From positions 82,211,928 through 82,275,927 of the forward strand of contig JAVIAB010000041.1 of the NCBI GenBank assembly GCA_032433765.1: a stretch of 64,000 nucleotides of DNA, read 5' to 3'. The notes beneath the pieces are model-generated. The model was given only the letters and a program-made list of their open reading frames with translations. It ran no database searches and was not told the DNA's origin. This DNA comes from Megaustenia siamemsis. Its lineage: Eukaryota; Mollusca; Gastropoda; Stylommatophora; Ariophantidae. A program made the translations under genes and the position numbers. Shown here piece after piece: positions 25,736-38,204 of this stretch. Within the stretch, counting starts at the first letter, position 1, and each line of letters starts with the position of its first letter.

Positions 25736-26525
25736 TATGAAATCAAGTCCAGCGGTCGTCAACCTACTTCTGTCATGGGACTCTGAACTACAGAAACCGA
25801 TACATATTTTAATTTCATTTTAACGGCATATTGAACCTGTTGTTTGTGAAGGTAGATAGACCAACATTTTGGGTATCGATGAAATAGATCAGAGCAATTT
25901 GTGTCATTGACGCTCAAATAAAATAACGGAATCAACTGACATTGTACTATTTGTTTCCTGTAAGAGAGGGGAACAATGAGCATGTTTCATCCTCATTAGA
26001 TCTTCAAATGTGAGCACAAGTTTGGACATTGTTATTCTAATCTCTCTCTCAGCGTCCATGTGTGATCTCTATTTGCTTTTGATGACTGCCAGTTCTGAAA
26101 GCCCTCACAAAAGTTGGTAGTGGGAGAAGGAATTAAAGCTGGTAGATATTTCTGGCTTACTTTTGTGTATTCTTGTTTTACCAATCTCCGTAATTCTGGT
26201 AGCGATAAGGGGACTAATCTTGCTATCAATAGTTGAGTCTGATGTAATATCAAATAATTGCTCTTGTTCTCTAGCGTCGAGAGTTGTGGTGCACTAAATG
26301 GGTTTTAAATCCAATTATACTGATCTACCTCTCCTGACAAATACCTGTCAAAGTGATCAATGAGCTGTGTCTACAAACACACCTGTCAGTTCTTCACTTC
26401 AACTCAAATCGTTATCAACAAAAACCTCATACAGAGTTGGAGAGCAGAAATGAAGATCTTGTTCGTCCAACTTTTTCTTCCACAAAAATAATTGTCTTCT
26501 CACGGCGAAAACATTCTATGACAGT

Positions 26526-26572
26526 TGCAGTGTGTGTATGTGTGTGAGTGTGTGTGTGTGTGCGTGCGTGTT
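26526..26572. repeat. (GT)n-rich microsatellite
   Basis: An imperfect GTGTGT run with interspersed A and C. Confidence 0.85.
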
Positions 26573-26644
26573 AGTACCTGGCAGGGTTGTATGTAGGATT
26601 AGTTTTATTTACTTACATATCTGTGTGTGCGTGTTGGTTGTTTG

Positions 26645-26682
26645 GTCCTGCTGAAGGCCTATTGAGCCGAAACGTCGTTCAA
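26645..26682 (+). other. hairpin motif GGCC..GCCGAAACGTC (site 1)
   Basis: CTGCTGAAGGCCTATTGAGC followed by CGAAACGTC. A small stem is followed by CGAAACGTC. The same signature occurs at 28352, 48630 (minus) and 56008 (minus). It resembles the CUGANGA-stem-GAAA order of a hammerhead core but lacks an exact core and a proper stem III, so it is called only a dispersed-repeat motif. Confidence 0.4.
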
Positions 26683-26742
26683 ATCTGTGTCGTCTATCAA
26701 TCACGTAAAGCTTTTACCATACCACTTTTTCTATGTTTTTGT

Positions 26743-27340
26743 TCAATTCTTCCTTTCTTTGACGTTGTCTGTCCATCTTACTCTGGGTCTGCCTCTTTTC
26801 CTCTTGCTTTGTATAGTTAGGAATCGCACGACTTTCTTTCTAGAGGGACATACCAGTCCATTTGTTGATGGTACTGCGAACATAAACAGGTATCTGACCC
26901 ACAATTCAAGGAATGGACAAGGAGCTAATGGAGCTGTGTCAGAGTTTAAGAAATGGTGAAACAAAACAAAGACAACAGGTAAGATCCTTTCACGTTTGTT
27001 ATTGTTATTGTTATTGTTGTTGAGTTGTTTGCGGGTCATTGCACTCCGAACATGTCCATAGGTGCTCAGATCCCCTCCACAGCAATTTCTCAGTGTCCAG
27101 CGACTGACGACTCCAGTTCTGTGTTGGTTGATAAGTCTTCTTATACACCCACTAAGTTTCTCGTTTCTGGCTGTGCCCATCTTAACTCCCATCTCTTTCA
27201 TCCGAAGTAATGACGTGCACTCATGTGTGTCGAAGTCCTGTGTCCTTCCCACTTCCCGGAGGGAATTGATGATGTCCGCCCGATCCATCGGTTGACAGTC
27301 CTCAACGAGAACAGGGACGGTTGTGGTTAGAGTGATGTCA
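26743..27340 (-). mobile_element. degraded retroelement fragments with AAC/AAT tail
   Basis: On the minus strand, 27290-27060 reads as a continuous frame including DIINSLREVGRTQDFD, EKLSGCIRRLIN and GGDLSTYGHVRS, followed by an (AAC/AAT)n tail at 27000-27025, as at the 3' end of a retroposon. I do not recognise the family. Beyond the tail, about 26750-26800 reads KRKRGRPRVRWTDNVKERK, the conserved C-terminal motif of many LINE reverse transcriptases, so two different relics are probably joined here. Confidence 0.55.
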
Positions 27341-27485
27341 GCCCCCCTATGGATGAAAACGTCACACTAGTTGGATGTTTTCAGGTTTTATTGTCTGCCC
27401 GCCTGCCTTAGTGAATCTATAGCTGGTTGTGCATGTACCAGATGATACTGGCGTTGTCCAACCCGTTTCTATTCTATTCCGCTTA

Positions 27486-28335
27486 TTTGAGAAAGGGAAG
27501 TAACCCCATAAATATTTCAGTGACTTCAGCTTCTTTTTGTGTCTTCTAATTATTTCCCTTTGTCCCCCGGAGTCTCCTTAAGAGTGTGTAGCCTGATGTA
27601 CATTTTATAACTGGTTTCTTGTCCATTTGATCATGAAATAGTTCTCTTATATATTCCTGCCATCTATCTATTATATCTTTATTGTCTGTCAGCAATTTTT
27701 CTTTTTTATCTGCAATGCATCCGCTTCCTGTGGCTTTTTTTTATTTTTATTAGTCATTCTCTTTATTTCTGTGTGCATTCCTCTTAAGTCTTGTTTGCTT
27801 TCCATAGTTTCTATTTCCATACATTTTTGGCTGAGCCAGTCTTCTTTTGCCTGTTTGCACATTTTGCGTATTTAATTATCTATTTTATTGTATTGGGCAG
27901 TGTTTTTCGCTTGTCTCCTTTCTTCCATTTTTTCTAAGATGGTGTTACTTATCCATTTTTGTTTTGTTTTTGTTCTTTTCTCTTTTGGGTAAGGTGTCGC
28001 AGGTTTCTTGTAAGCTTTTCTTTATGCATTGCCATTTGGTTGTTACTTTTTCATCAGGATTTTTTCTTCTGTATTGCTCAATTCCTTCTTGTAGCAGCTT
28101 CTGGTATCTGTTCTTTACTTGTATTGTATAGGTATCTTTAATATCTTTTTGTTTTAAAGCTGTTATATCTAGTGGTTTTGTTGATGAATTAGACAGTTGC
28201 TTGTTTCTCTTTAGTTTGATTTTCATTTTAATCATTACAGTTGTTGACCTACCTGTCCCAATCATCCTAGATGTAGTTGCCTCATCGTGTGCCTCATCGT
28301 GTGTTCTCGTTGTTCTCGTTGTTCTCGTGTGTTCT
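27486..28335 (-). mobile_element. LINE fragment, endonuclease-RT linker region (family D)
   Basis: The minus-strand translation gives ALKQKDIKDTYTIQVKNRYQ and KREKNKNKTKMDK (about 27945-28160). After further decay it gives IIDRWQEYIRELFHDQMDKK (about 27620-27690). This is the segment between endonuclease and reverse transcriptase in RTE/CR1-like elements. It has stops and frameshifts and no RT core, so it is a dead fragment. Confidence 0.7.
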
Positions 28336-28351
28336 CGTTGTTCTCGTTTTA

Positions 28352-28420
28352 TGAAGAAGGCCACATGTTGGCCAAAACGTCAGTATTTTGTTGTGTTCCT
28401 TTTCTGTCAAGCTGTCACCA
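28352..28420 (+). other. hairpin motif (site 2) with shared downstream sequence
   Basis: GAAGAAGGCCACATGTTGGC then CAAAACGTCAGTATTTTGTT. Site 4 (55990-56035, minus) shares ATGTTGGCC.AAACGTCAG and TATTTTGTTGTGTTCCT, and both continue into a TGTCACCA stretch. They are therefore two copies of one dispersed repeat. The following 40-bp array begins in its downstream part. Confidence 0.5.
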
Positions 28421-28862
28421 AATCTTATAAGTGTGTACGTTACAGCCAACTGCTGGCTCATATCTTATAAGTGTGTACGTTACAGCCAACTGCTGGCTCA
28501 TATCTTATAAGTGTGTACGTTACAGCCAACTGCTGGCTCATATCTTATAAGTGTGTACGTTACAGCCAACTGCTGGCTCATATCTTATAAGTGTGTACGT
28601 TACAGCCAACTGCTGGCTCATATCTTATAAGTGTGTACGTTACAGCCAACTGCTGGCTCATATCTTATAAGTGTGTACGTTACAGCCAACTGCTGGCTCA
28701 TATCTTATAAGTGTGTACGTTACAGCCAACTGCTGGCTCATATCTTATAAGTGTGTACGTTACAGCCAACTGCTGGCTCATATCTTATAAGTGTGTACGT
28801 TACAGCCAACTGCTGACCCATATCTTATAAGTGTGTACGTTACAGCCAACTGCTGGCTCATA
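28421..28862. repeat. 40-bp minisatellite, nearly perfect (11 copies)
   Basis: The unit is TATCTTATAAGTGTGTACGT then TACAGCCAACTGCTGGCTCA. Copies are almost identical (one reads TGACCC for TGGCTC), implying very recent expansion. The unit matches the sequence downstream of the hairpin repeat on its left. Confidence 0.96.
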
Positions 28863-29380
28863 TCCAGTATCTTCTCTCTTTGTCGTCCGCGATCTCTCTT
28901 TCCCTGTATTTTTCCAGTTGTAACCAAGTATTCCAACTTTCCTCTTCTCGTGATGTCCCGAGAAATTTTGATTGTTTCTTTCTGATGTTTTTTTTAGGAG
29001 CTGCCTTTTTGTGTTTGCCTCTTTGAGAACTTCCTCGTTGGACATTGTATCTGTCTAGGGAACTTTCAACATTCTTCTGAGAAATCCAATCTCTGTGGCC
29101 TCTAATCGTCTTTTCATTTGTTTGTTTGCTGTCCATGATTCACTTCCATAGGTCAGAATTTGCTTTATATAACACCGATGAACTCTCTTTCTCACTTCTA
29201 TTGACACAGATTTGTTGCATAAAATGTTTGTTTTTCATTTTCTGAAATGCTATTTTGGCCTGAGCTATTGTGCTTTTTATTTCAGTGGTGCATCTTCCAT
29301 CTGATGTTATTATTGTGCCCAAGAATTTGACGCTCTGCTCTGCACCTACCACTACATATAATAAAGTTATATTCACACAT
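28863..29380 (-). mobile_element. LINE reverse transcriptase C-terminal fragment (family D)
   Basis: The minus-strand frames give AEQSVKFLGTIITSDGRCTT, EIKSTIAQAKIAFQKMKN and, after a frameshift, SNEEVLKEANTKRQLLK. This is the post-RT region (YLG..ITSDG motif) also seen in the plus-strand copy at 30021-31890. It is truncated and frameshifted. Confidence 0.75.
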
Positions 29381-29912
29381 TGCTCAACATAAACAACTTA
29401 TATTCATACATTGCTCAACATAAACAACTTATATTCACACATTGCTCAACATAAACAACTTATATTCACACATTGCTCAACATAAACAACTTATATTCAC
29501 ACATTACTCAACATAAACAACTTATATTCACACATTGCTCAACATAAACAACTTATATTCACACATTGCTCAACATAAACAACTTATATTCACACATTGC
29601 TCAACATAAACAACTTATATTCATACATTGCTCAACATAAACAACTTATATTCACACATTGCTCAACATAAACAACTTATATTCACACATTGCTCAACAT
29701 AAACAACTTATATTCACACATTGCTCAACATAAACAACTTATATTCACACATTGCTCAACATAAACAACTTATATTCACACATTGCTCAACATAAACAAC
29801 TTATATTCACACATTGCTCACATAAACAGCTTATTTTCACACATTGCTCAACATAAACAGCTTATATTCACACATTGCTCAACATAAACAACTTATATTC
29901 ACACATCATTCA
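29381..29912. repeat. 32-bp minisatellite (about 17 copies)
   Basis: The unit is ACTTATATTCACACATTGCT plus CAACATAAACAA. It is highly homogeneous and lies between two LINE fragments of opposite orientation. Confidence 0.96.
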
Positions 29913-30020
29913 ACATGTGTGTGTGGTGTGTGTGTGTGGTGTGTGGTGTGTGTGTGGTGTGTGTGGTGTGTGTGTGTGTGCGCGTGTGCATGTGCGTGTG
30001 CGTGTGTGTGTGTGTGTTTG
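29913..30020. repeat. (GT)n microsatellite
   Basis: A GTGTGGTGTG-type run of about 100 bp. Confidence 0.95.
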
Positions 30021-31890
30021 AGATGATACAGGCACTAGAAGATTTTTGCATTGAAGTAATTACAAACATATGCAACGACATATACCAAACAGGATACATA
30101 TCAAATGAACTAAAAACATCAACTTTCATTGCATTGCCTAAAAAGAATGGTGCAGTTGAATGCAGTGACTTTAGAACAATAAGCCTAATGAGCCAGGTAA
30201 CACAAATGTTACTAAATGTTATACAAGGAAGGATTCAGAATAAAATCAATACTGAATTAGATGAGCAGCAATTTGGATTTAGGAAAAATAGCGGGACAAA
30301 AGAAGCCATATTCTGCATGAGAACATTAACCGAAAAGTACCAGAAGTAAACAAACCAATATATGCCTGCTTCATAGACTACACCAAAGCTTTTGATAGAG
30401 TACACCACAAACAACTTACAGTATGCCTAAAAGAGATACATCTAGATGACATGGACATACGACTAATATGCAATCTATACTGGGAGCAAACAGCAATAAT
30501 AAAATATAACAAAGAGAACTCTACATCCATTGATATAAAAAGAGGAGTAAGACAGGGATGCATCCTATCACCAAGCTTGTTCAATCTATACACTGAGCAA
30601 ATCTTTAAAAACATCATAGAGATGTCAGGCCTACAAATTAATGGAAAGATAATCAATAACCTAAGATATGCTGATGATACTGTTCTACTAGCAGAAAATC
30701 CTAAAGATCTACAACAATTACTTAATGAAATAAACATGACAAGCAAAAAATATGGACTAGATATGAATATCAAAAATACTAAAACTATGATCATAGACAA
30801 AGAAAATTCTCAAAACGCACAAGTGGATATCAAAATTGAAGGAATAGACCTGGAGACAGTTCAGAACTACAACTACCTTGGACATACTACAGGGTGTTTA
30901 TAAAGTCTCACTACACTTGGTATCTAGGTCAATTTGAAAAAAAATGTTTATGACGTCATCACAATATGTGCTCCCACTGTCAATGAAATTTGTTGAATAA
31001 GTTTATTGCTACTGGAAATGTGGAAGATGCTCCACGATCTGGTAGGCCTGCTGTGAATGATGAAATATGTTTAGATATCCAAGACAGAATCCTTAAAAGT
31101 CCAGACAAGTCATTAAGAAAACTGTCGCAACAAGTGAACTTACCATTGAGCACATATTGTGATGACGTCATAAACATTTTTTTCAAATTGACCTAGATAC
31201 CAAGTGTAGTGAGACTTTATAAACACCCTATATAACCAGTGATGGAAAATGTACAACTGAAATAAACAAAAGAATAGGAATGGCAAAAAGTAATGTTAAT
31301 GCCATGAAGAACATAATAACATCAAAACAAATAACACTAAGGCTAAAACTAAGAATAGCAAAATGTTACATCTTCTCAATATTCCTATATGGTGCAGAAA
31401 CATGGACATTAGACAAGAAAATAGAACAAAGAATTGAAGCTTTTGAAATGTGGATAATTAGAAGAATAGGTAGAATTGGATGGAAGGAAAAGAAAACAAA
31501 CGATGAAGTCTTAAAACAACTAAAAATGAAAAGAGAACTACTAAGCACAATTCAAACAAGACAAATGGGATTTCTGGGCCATGTTAAAAGACACAACAGC
31601 CTACTAAAAGTAATCCTCGAAGGGGAAAATATAAGGTAAAAGAGGCAGAGGCAGACCAAGACTAACATGGACGAGTAACATCAAAAGATAGACAAATCAG
31701 ACTATGACAATCTGCACCATCAAAGCAAGAGACAGAGCAGAATGGCACTCCATGGTAGCCAACCTTCGTTGCGGAGACGGCACTCGATGATGAAGTCAAC
31801 AACAGAACTGATACGATGCACTGTGGATAAAAGATTGTGGGACGACGTGATTGCTTACGCCCACCGGTATGGCACATGATGATGATAATG
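30021..31890 (+). mobile_element. LINE, 5'-truncated (family D), split by a mariner relic
   Basis: This reverse transcriptase has no endonuclease domain (5' truncated at the GT run). RT motifs in order are IALPKKNGAVECSDFRTISL (30130), QQFGFRKNSGTKEAI (30267), FIDYTKAFDRVHH (30370), RGVRQGCILSPSLF (30541), YADDTVLLAE (30667) and NYNYLGHT (30872). A frameshift lies at about 30345 (after TEKY, before EVNKP). The sequence TSDGKCTTEINKRIG resumes at 31237 after the 341-bp insertion. The C-terminal part (AETWTLDKKIEQRIEAFEMW, then RGRPRLTW with stops) ends near 31790, followed by a GATGATGATAATGAT tail. Confidence 0.85.
30890..31230 (+). mobile_element. non-autonomous mariner-type element (341 bp) with helix-turn-helix remnant
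   Basis: The terminal inverted repeats are about 84 bp (30890-30973 and 31148-31230), starting CAGGGTGTTTATAAAGTCTC. They are identical apart from the last base and one A in an A-run. The TA flanks (30888-30889, 31231-31232) are the expected target duplication. Removing the element plus one TA restores the LINE frame (YLGHT-ITSDGK). Between the repeats a frame reads VEDAPRSGRPAVNDE and SPDKSLRKLSQQVNLPLST, matching the N-terminal DNA-binding region of mariner/Tc1 transposases. The catalytic domain is missing, so this is an internal-deletion derivative. Confidence 0.9.
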
Positions 31891-31984
31891 ATATTTAGCG
31901 GTAAGGTCATTTAGTGACATTTGTTGTCTTTGGACATACGGTGCCGTCGTAAAGGGTCGTAAATTGTTTCAATGTAGTTGTGTT
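31891..31984. other. short unique spacer
   Basis: Sequence between the LINE tail and the next array. Nothing recognisable. Confidence 0.5.
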
Positions 31985-34900
31985 GTGAATAAAATGTTTA
32001 GCAACAACAGAGTAGATTAGAAAATGTTTAGCAACAACAGAGTAGATTATAAAATGTTTAGCAACAACAGAGTAGATTATAACATTTTTAGCAACAGAGT
32101 AGATTATAAAATGTTTAGCAACAACAGAGTAGATTATAAAATGTTTAGCAACAACAGAGCAGATTATAACATTTTTAGCAACAGAGTAGATTATAAAATG
32201 TTTAGCAACAACAGAGTAAGTTAGAAAATGTTTAGCAACAACAGAGTAGATTAGAAAATGTTTAGCAACAACAGAGTAGATTATAAAATGTTAAGCCACA
32301 ACAGAGTAAGTTAGAAAATGTTTAGCAACAACAGAGTAGATTATAAAATGTTTAGCAACAACAGAGTAGATTATAAAACGTTTAGCAACAACAGAGCAGA
32401 TTATAACATTTTTAGCAACAGAGTAGATTATAAAATGTTTAGCAACAACAGAGTAAGTTAGAAAATGTTTAGCAACAACAGAGTAGATTAGAAAATGTTT
32501 AGCAACAACAGAGTAGATTATAAAATGTTAGCAACAACAGAGTAGATTACAAAATGTTTAGCAACAACAAAGTAAGATAGAATATTTTTAGCAACAACAG
32601 AGTAAGTTAGAAAATGTTTAGCAACAACAGAGTAAGTTAGAAAAAGTTTAGCAACAACAGATTAGATATAAAATGTTTAGCAACAACAGAGTAAGTTAGA
32701 AAATTGTTAGCAACAGCAGAGTAAGTTAGAAAATGTTTAGCAACAACAGAGTAGATTATAAAATGTTTATCAACAACAGAGTAGATTATAAAATGTTTAG
32801 CAACAACAGAGTAAGTTAGAAAATTGTTAGCAACGAAGTAAATTATAAAATGTTTAGCAACAACAGAGTAGATTATAAAATGTTAGCAACAACAGAGTAG
32901 ATTATAAAATGTTTAGCAAAAACAGAGTAGATTATAAAATGTTAGCAACAACAGAGTAGATTACAAAATGTTTAGCAACAACAGAGTAAGTTAGAAAATG
33001 TTTAGCAACAACAGAGTATATTATAAAATGTTTAGCAACAACAGAGTAGATTATAAAATGTTTAGCAATAACAGAGTAAGTTAGAAAATTTTTAGCAACA
33101 AAGCAGATTATAAAATGTTTAGCAAAAACAGAGTAGATTATAAAATGTTTAGCAACAACAGAGTAGATTACAAAATGTTTAGCAACAACAGAGTAAGTTA
33201 GAAAATTTTTAGCAACAACAGAGTAAGTTAGAAAATTGTTAGCAAAAAAGTAAATTATAAAATGTTTAGCAACAACAGAGTAGATTATAAAATGTTTAGC
33301 AAAAACAGAGTAGATTATAAAATGTTAGCAACAACAGAGTAGATCACAAATGTTTAGCAACAACAGAGTAAGTTAGAAAATTTTTAGCAACAACAGAGTA
33401 AGTTAGAAAATGTTTAGCAACAACATAGTAGATTATAAAATGTTTAGCAGCAACAGAGTAGATTATAAAATGTTTAGCAACAACAGAGTAAGTTAGAAAT
33501 TTTTTTTAGCAACAACAGAGTAAGTTAGAAAATTTTTAGCAACAACAGAGTAAGTTAGAACATGTTTAGCAACAACAGAGTAGATTATAAAATGTTTAGC
33601 AACAACAGAGTAGATTATAAAATGTTTAGCAACAACAGAGTAAGTTAGAAATTTTTTTAGCAACAACAGAGTAAGTTAGAAAATTTTTTAGCAACAACAG
33701 AGTAAGTTAGAAAATATTTAGCAACAACAGAGTAGATTGTAAAATGTTTAGCAACAACAGAGTAAGTTAGAACATTTTTAGCAACAACAGAGGAAGTTAG
33801 AAAATTTTTAGCAACGTCAGAGTAAGTTAGAAAATGTTTAGCAACAACAGAGTAGATTATAAAATGTTTAGCAACAACAGAGTAGATTATAAATGTTTAG
33901 CAACAACAGAGTAGATTATAAAATGTTAGCAACAACAGAGTAGATTACAAAATGTTTAGCAACAACAGAGTATATTATAAAATATTTAGCAACAACAGAG
34001 TAGATTATAAAATTTAGCAACAACAGTAAGTTAGTAAATTGTTAGCAACAACAGAGTAGATTATAAAATTTTAGCAACAACAGAGTAAGTTAGAAAATGT
34101 TTAGCAACAGAGTAGATTATACAATGTTTAGCAACAGAGTGGATTATAAAATGTTTAGCAACAACAGAGTAAGTTAGAAAATTTTTAGCAACAACAGTGT
34201 AAGTTAGAAAATGTTTAGCAACAACAGAGTAGATTATAAAATGTTTAGCAACAACAGAGTAGATTATAAAATGTTTAGCAATAACAGAGTAAGTTAGAAA
34301 ATTTTTAGCAACAAAGTAGATTATAAAATGTTTAGCAAAAACAGAGTAGATTATAAAATGTTTAGCAACAACAGAGTAGATTACAAAATGTTTAGCAACA
34401 ACAGAATAAGGTAGAAAATTTTTAGCAACAACAGAGTAAGTTAGAAAATGTTTAGCAACAACAGAGTAGATTATAAAATGTTTAGCAACAACAGAGTAAG
34501 TTAGAAAATTGTTAGCAACGAAGTAAATTATAAAATGTTTAGCAACAACAGAGTAGATTATAAAATGTTTAGCAAAAACAGAGTAGATTATAAAATGTTA
34601 GCAACAACAGAGTAGATTGCAAAATGTTTAGCAACAACAGAGTAAGTTAGAAAATTTTTAGCAACAACAGAGTAAGTTAGAAAATGTTTAGCAACAACAG
34701 AGTAGAGTATAAAATGTTTAGCAACAACAGAGTAGATTATAAAATGTTTAGCAACAACAGAGTAAGTTAGACAATTTTTAGCAATAACAGAGTAAGTTAG
34801 AAAATTTTTAGCAACAACAGAGTAAGTTAGAAAATGTTTAGCAACAACAGAGTAGATTATAAAATGTTTAGCAACAACAGAGTAGATTGTAAATGTTTAG

Positions 34901-37860
34901 CAACAACAGAGTAAGTTAGAACATTTTTAGCAACAACAGAGTAAGTTAGAAAATTTTTAGCAACAACAGAGTAAGTTAGAAAATGTTTAGCAACAACAGA
35001 GTATATTATAAAATGTTTAGCAACAACAGAGTAGATTATAAAATGTTTAGCAATAACAGAGTAAGTTAGAAAATTTTTAGCAACAAAGCAGATTATAAAA
35101 TGTTTAGCAAAACAGAGTAGATTATAAAATGTTTAGCAACAACAGAGTAGATTACAAAATGTTTAGCAACAACAGAGTAAGTTAGAACATTTTTAGCAAC
35201 AACAGAGTAAGTTAGAAAATTGTTAGCAAAAAAGTAAATTATAAAATGTTTAGCAACAACAGAGTAGATTATAAAATGTTTAGCAACAACATAGTAGATT
35301 ATAAAATGTTTAGCAACAACAGAGTAGATTACAAAATGTTTAGCAACAACAGAGTAAGTTAGAAATTTTTTTAGCAACAACAGAGTAAGTTAGAAATTTT
35401 TTAGCAACAACAGAGTAAGTTAGAACATGTTTAGCAACAACAGAGTAGATTATAAAATGTTTAGCAACAACAGAGTAGATTGTAAAATGTTTAGCAACAA
35501 CAGAGTAAGTTAGAACATTTTTAGCAACAACAGAGTAAGTTAGAAAATTTTTAGCAACGTCAGAGTAAGTTAGAAAATGTTTAGCAACAACAGAGTATAT
35601 TATAAAATGTTTAGCAACAACAGAGTATATTATAAAATATTTAGCAACAACAGAGTAGATTAGAGTAGATTATAAAATTTAGCAACAACAGTAAGTTAGT
35701 AAATTGTTAGCAACAACAGAGTAGATTATAAAATTTTAGCAACAACAGAGTAGATTATAAAATGTTAGCAACAACAGAGTAGATTACAAAATGTTTAGCA
35801 ACAACAGAGTATAATATAAAATATTTAGCAACAACAGAGTAGATTAGAGTAGATTATAAAATTTAGCAACAACAGTAAGTTAGTAAATTGTTAGCAACAA
35901 CAGAGTAGATTATAAAATTTTAGCAACAACAGAGTAAGTTAGAAAATGTTTAGCAACAGAGTAGATTATACAATGTTTAGCAACAGAGTGGATTATAAAA
36001 TGTTTAGCAACAATAGAGTAAGTTAGAAAATCGTTAGCAACGAAGTAAATTATAAAATTTTTAGCAACAACAGAGTAGATTATAAATGTTTAGCAAAAAC
36101 AGAGTAGATTTTAAAATGTTAGCAACAACAGAGTAGATTACAAAATGTTTAGCAACAACAGAGTAAGTTAGAAATTTTTTAGCAGCAACAGAGTAAGTTA
36201 GAAAATGTTTAGCAACAGAGTAGATTATACAATGTTTAGCAACAGAGTGGATTATAAAATGTTTAGCAACAACAGAGTAAGTTAGAAAATTGTTAGCAAC
36301 GAAGTAAATTATAAAATGTTTAGCAACAACAGAGTAGATTATAAAATGTTTGGCAAAACAGAGTAGATTATAAAATGTTAGCAACAACAGAGTAGATTAC
36401 AAAATGTTTAGCAACAACAGAGTAAGTTAGAAAATTTTTAGCAACAACAGAGTAAGTTAGAAAATGTTTAGCAACAACAGAGTATATTATAAAATGTTTA
36501 GCAACAACAGAGTAGATTATAAAATGTTAGCAACAACAGAGTAGATTACAAAATGTTTAGCAACAACAGAGTAAGTTAGAAAATTTTTAGCAACAACAGA
36601 GTAAGTTAGAAAATGTTTAGCAACAACAGAGTAGATTATAAAATGTTTATCAACAACAGAGTAAGTTAGAAAATTTTTAGCAACAACAGAGTAAGTTAGA
36701 AATTTTTTTAGCAACAACAGAGTAAGTTAGAAAATGTTTAGCAACAACAGAGTAGATTATAAAATGTTTATCAACAACAGAGTAAGTTAGAAAAATTTTA
36801 GCAACAACAGAGTAAGTTAGAAAATGTTTAGCAACAGAGTAGATTATACAATGTTTAGCAACAGAGTGGATTATAAAATGTTTAGCAACAACAGAGTAAA
36901 TTATACAATGTTTAGCAACAATAGAGTGGATTATACAATGTTTAGCAACAACAGACTGGATTATAAAATGTTTAGCAACAGAGTAGATTATAAAATGTTT
37001 AGCAACAGAGTAGATTATAAAATGTTTAGCAACAGAGTAGATTTTAAATGTTTAGCAACTGAGTAGATTATAAAATGTTCAGCAACAACAGAGTGGATAG
37101 AAAATGTTTAGCAACAGAGTAGATTATAAAATGTTTAGCAACAACAGAGTGGAATAGAAAATGTTTAGCAACAGAGTAGATTATAACATTTTTAGCAGCA
37201 ACAGAGTAGATTATAAAATGTTTAGCAACAGAGTAGATTATAAAATGTTTAGCAACAGAGTAGATTATAAAATGTTTAGCAACAACAGAGTAGATTATAA
37301 AATGTTTAGCAACAGAGTAGATTATAAAATTTTTAGCAGCAACAGAGTAGATTATAAAATGTTTAGCAACAACAGAGTAGATTATAAAATGTTTAGCAAC
37401 AGAGTAGATTATAAAATGTTTAGCAACAACAGAGTAGATTAGAAAATGTTTAGCAACAGAGTAGATTATAAATGTTTAGCAACAACAGAGTGGATAAGAA
37501 AATGTTTAGCAACAGAGTAGATTATAAAATGTTTAGCAACAACAGAGTGGATTAGAAAATGTTTAGCAACAGAGTAGATTATAACATTTTTAGCAGCAAC
37601 AGAGTAGATTATAAAATGTTTAGCAACAACAGATTAGATTTCAAAATGTTTAGCAACAGAGTAGATTTTAAATATTTAGCAACAGAGTAGATTATAAAAT
37701 TTTTAGCAGCAACAGAGTAGATTATAAAATGTTTAGCAACAACAGAGTAGATTATAAAATGTTTAGCAACAGAGTAGATTATAAAATGTTTAGCAACAAC
37801 AGAGTAGATTATAAAATGTTTAGCAACAGAGTGAATTATAAAATGTTTAACATCAGCAGA
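31985..37860. repeat. 30-bp minisatellite (about 195 copies)
   Basis: The unit is AAAATGTTTAGCAACAACAG plus AGTAGATTAT. Main variants are AGTAAGTTAG for the second part and loss of one AACAAC triplet. The right third (36820-37860) is rich in the shortened AGCAACAGAG type. The many MFSNNRVDYK-like frames are repeat artefacts. Confidence 0.96.
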
Positions 37861-38027
37861 TTAGGTTAGTGGTCAATAATATTTTAATGATTACCTCATT
37901 TGTGTCTTTCCATGAGGATCAACACACACACACACACACACACTTGCCTACACCCATGCTGCACCAACCACCCATGCTGCACATTTATGTCTCCTGTCTA
38001 CTCATTGTTAACAGCCGTGATTTATAT
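37861..38027. repeat. unique sequence with short (CA)n run
   Basis: It contains (CA)12 at 37920-37943 and CACCCATGCTGCAC duplicated within 20 bp. No gene seen. Confidence 0.7.
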
Positions 38028-38096
38028 AGTCACCCAAATAGTCACTCAAATAGTCACTCAAATAGTCACTCAAATAGTCACTCAAATAGTCACCAA
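38028..38096. repeat. 12-bp minisatellite (about 5-6 copies)
   Basis: The unit is CAAATAGTCACT. A second block at 38205-38350 uses a related ATAAATAGTC core. Confidence 0.9.
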
Positions 38097-38204
38097 AAAA
38101 GTCAGCGAACGGGTCATGTTGAACGGATCGTGTCTCGTCAACAAGTTGGCAAAACCTGCAAGATCTGGTCACTGGTTCAGTTAACTAAAACTATGAATAA
38201 ATAG

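Larger units (their letters stand above)
25456..26640. other. low-repeat stretch with no recognised gene
   Basis: Non-repetitive sequence following the 29-bp array. Open frames here are short and resemble nothing I recognise. It holds a GC-richer promoter-like block (separate entry) and a GT-rich run at 26526-26572. Confidence 0.5.

Noticed and set aside
26645..26682. Active hammerhead ribozyme
   Set aside because: The core reads CTGCTGA instead of CUGANGA and there is no proper stem III, so only a motif resemblance is recorded.
31985..37860. CRISPR-like regularly spaced repeat
   Set aside because: The whole unit repeats head to tail with no unique spacers, in a eukaryotic context. It is a minisatellite.
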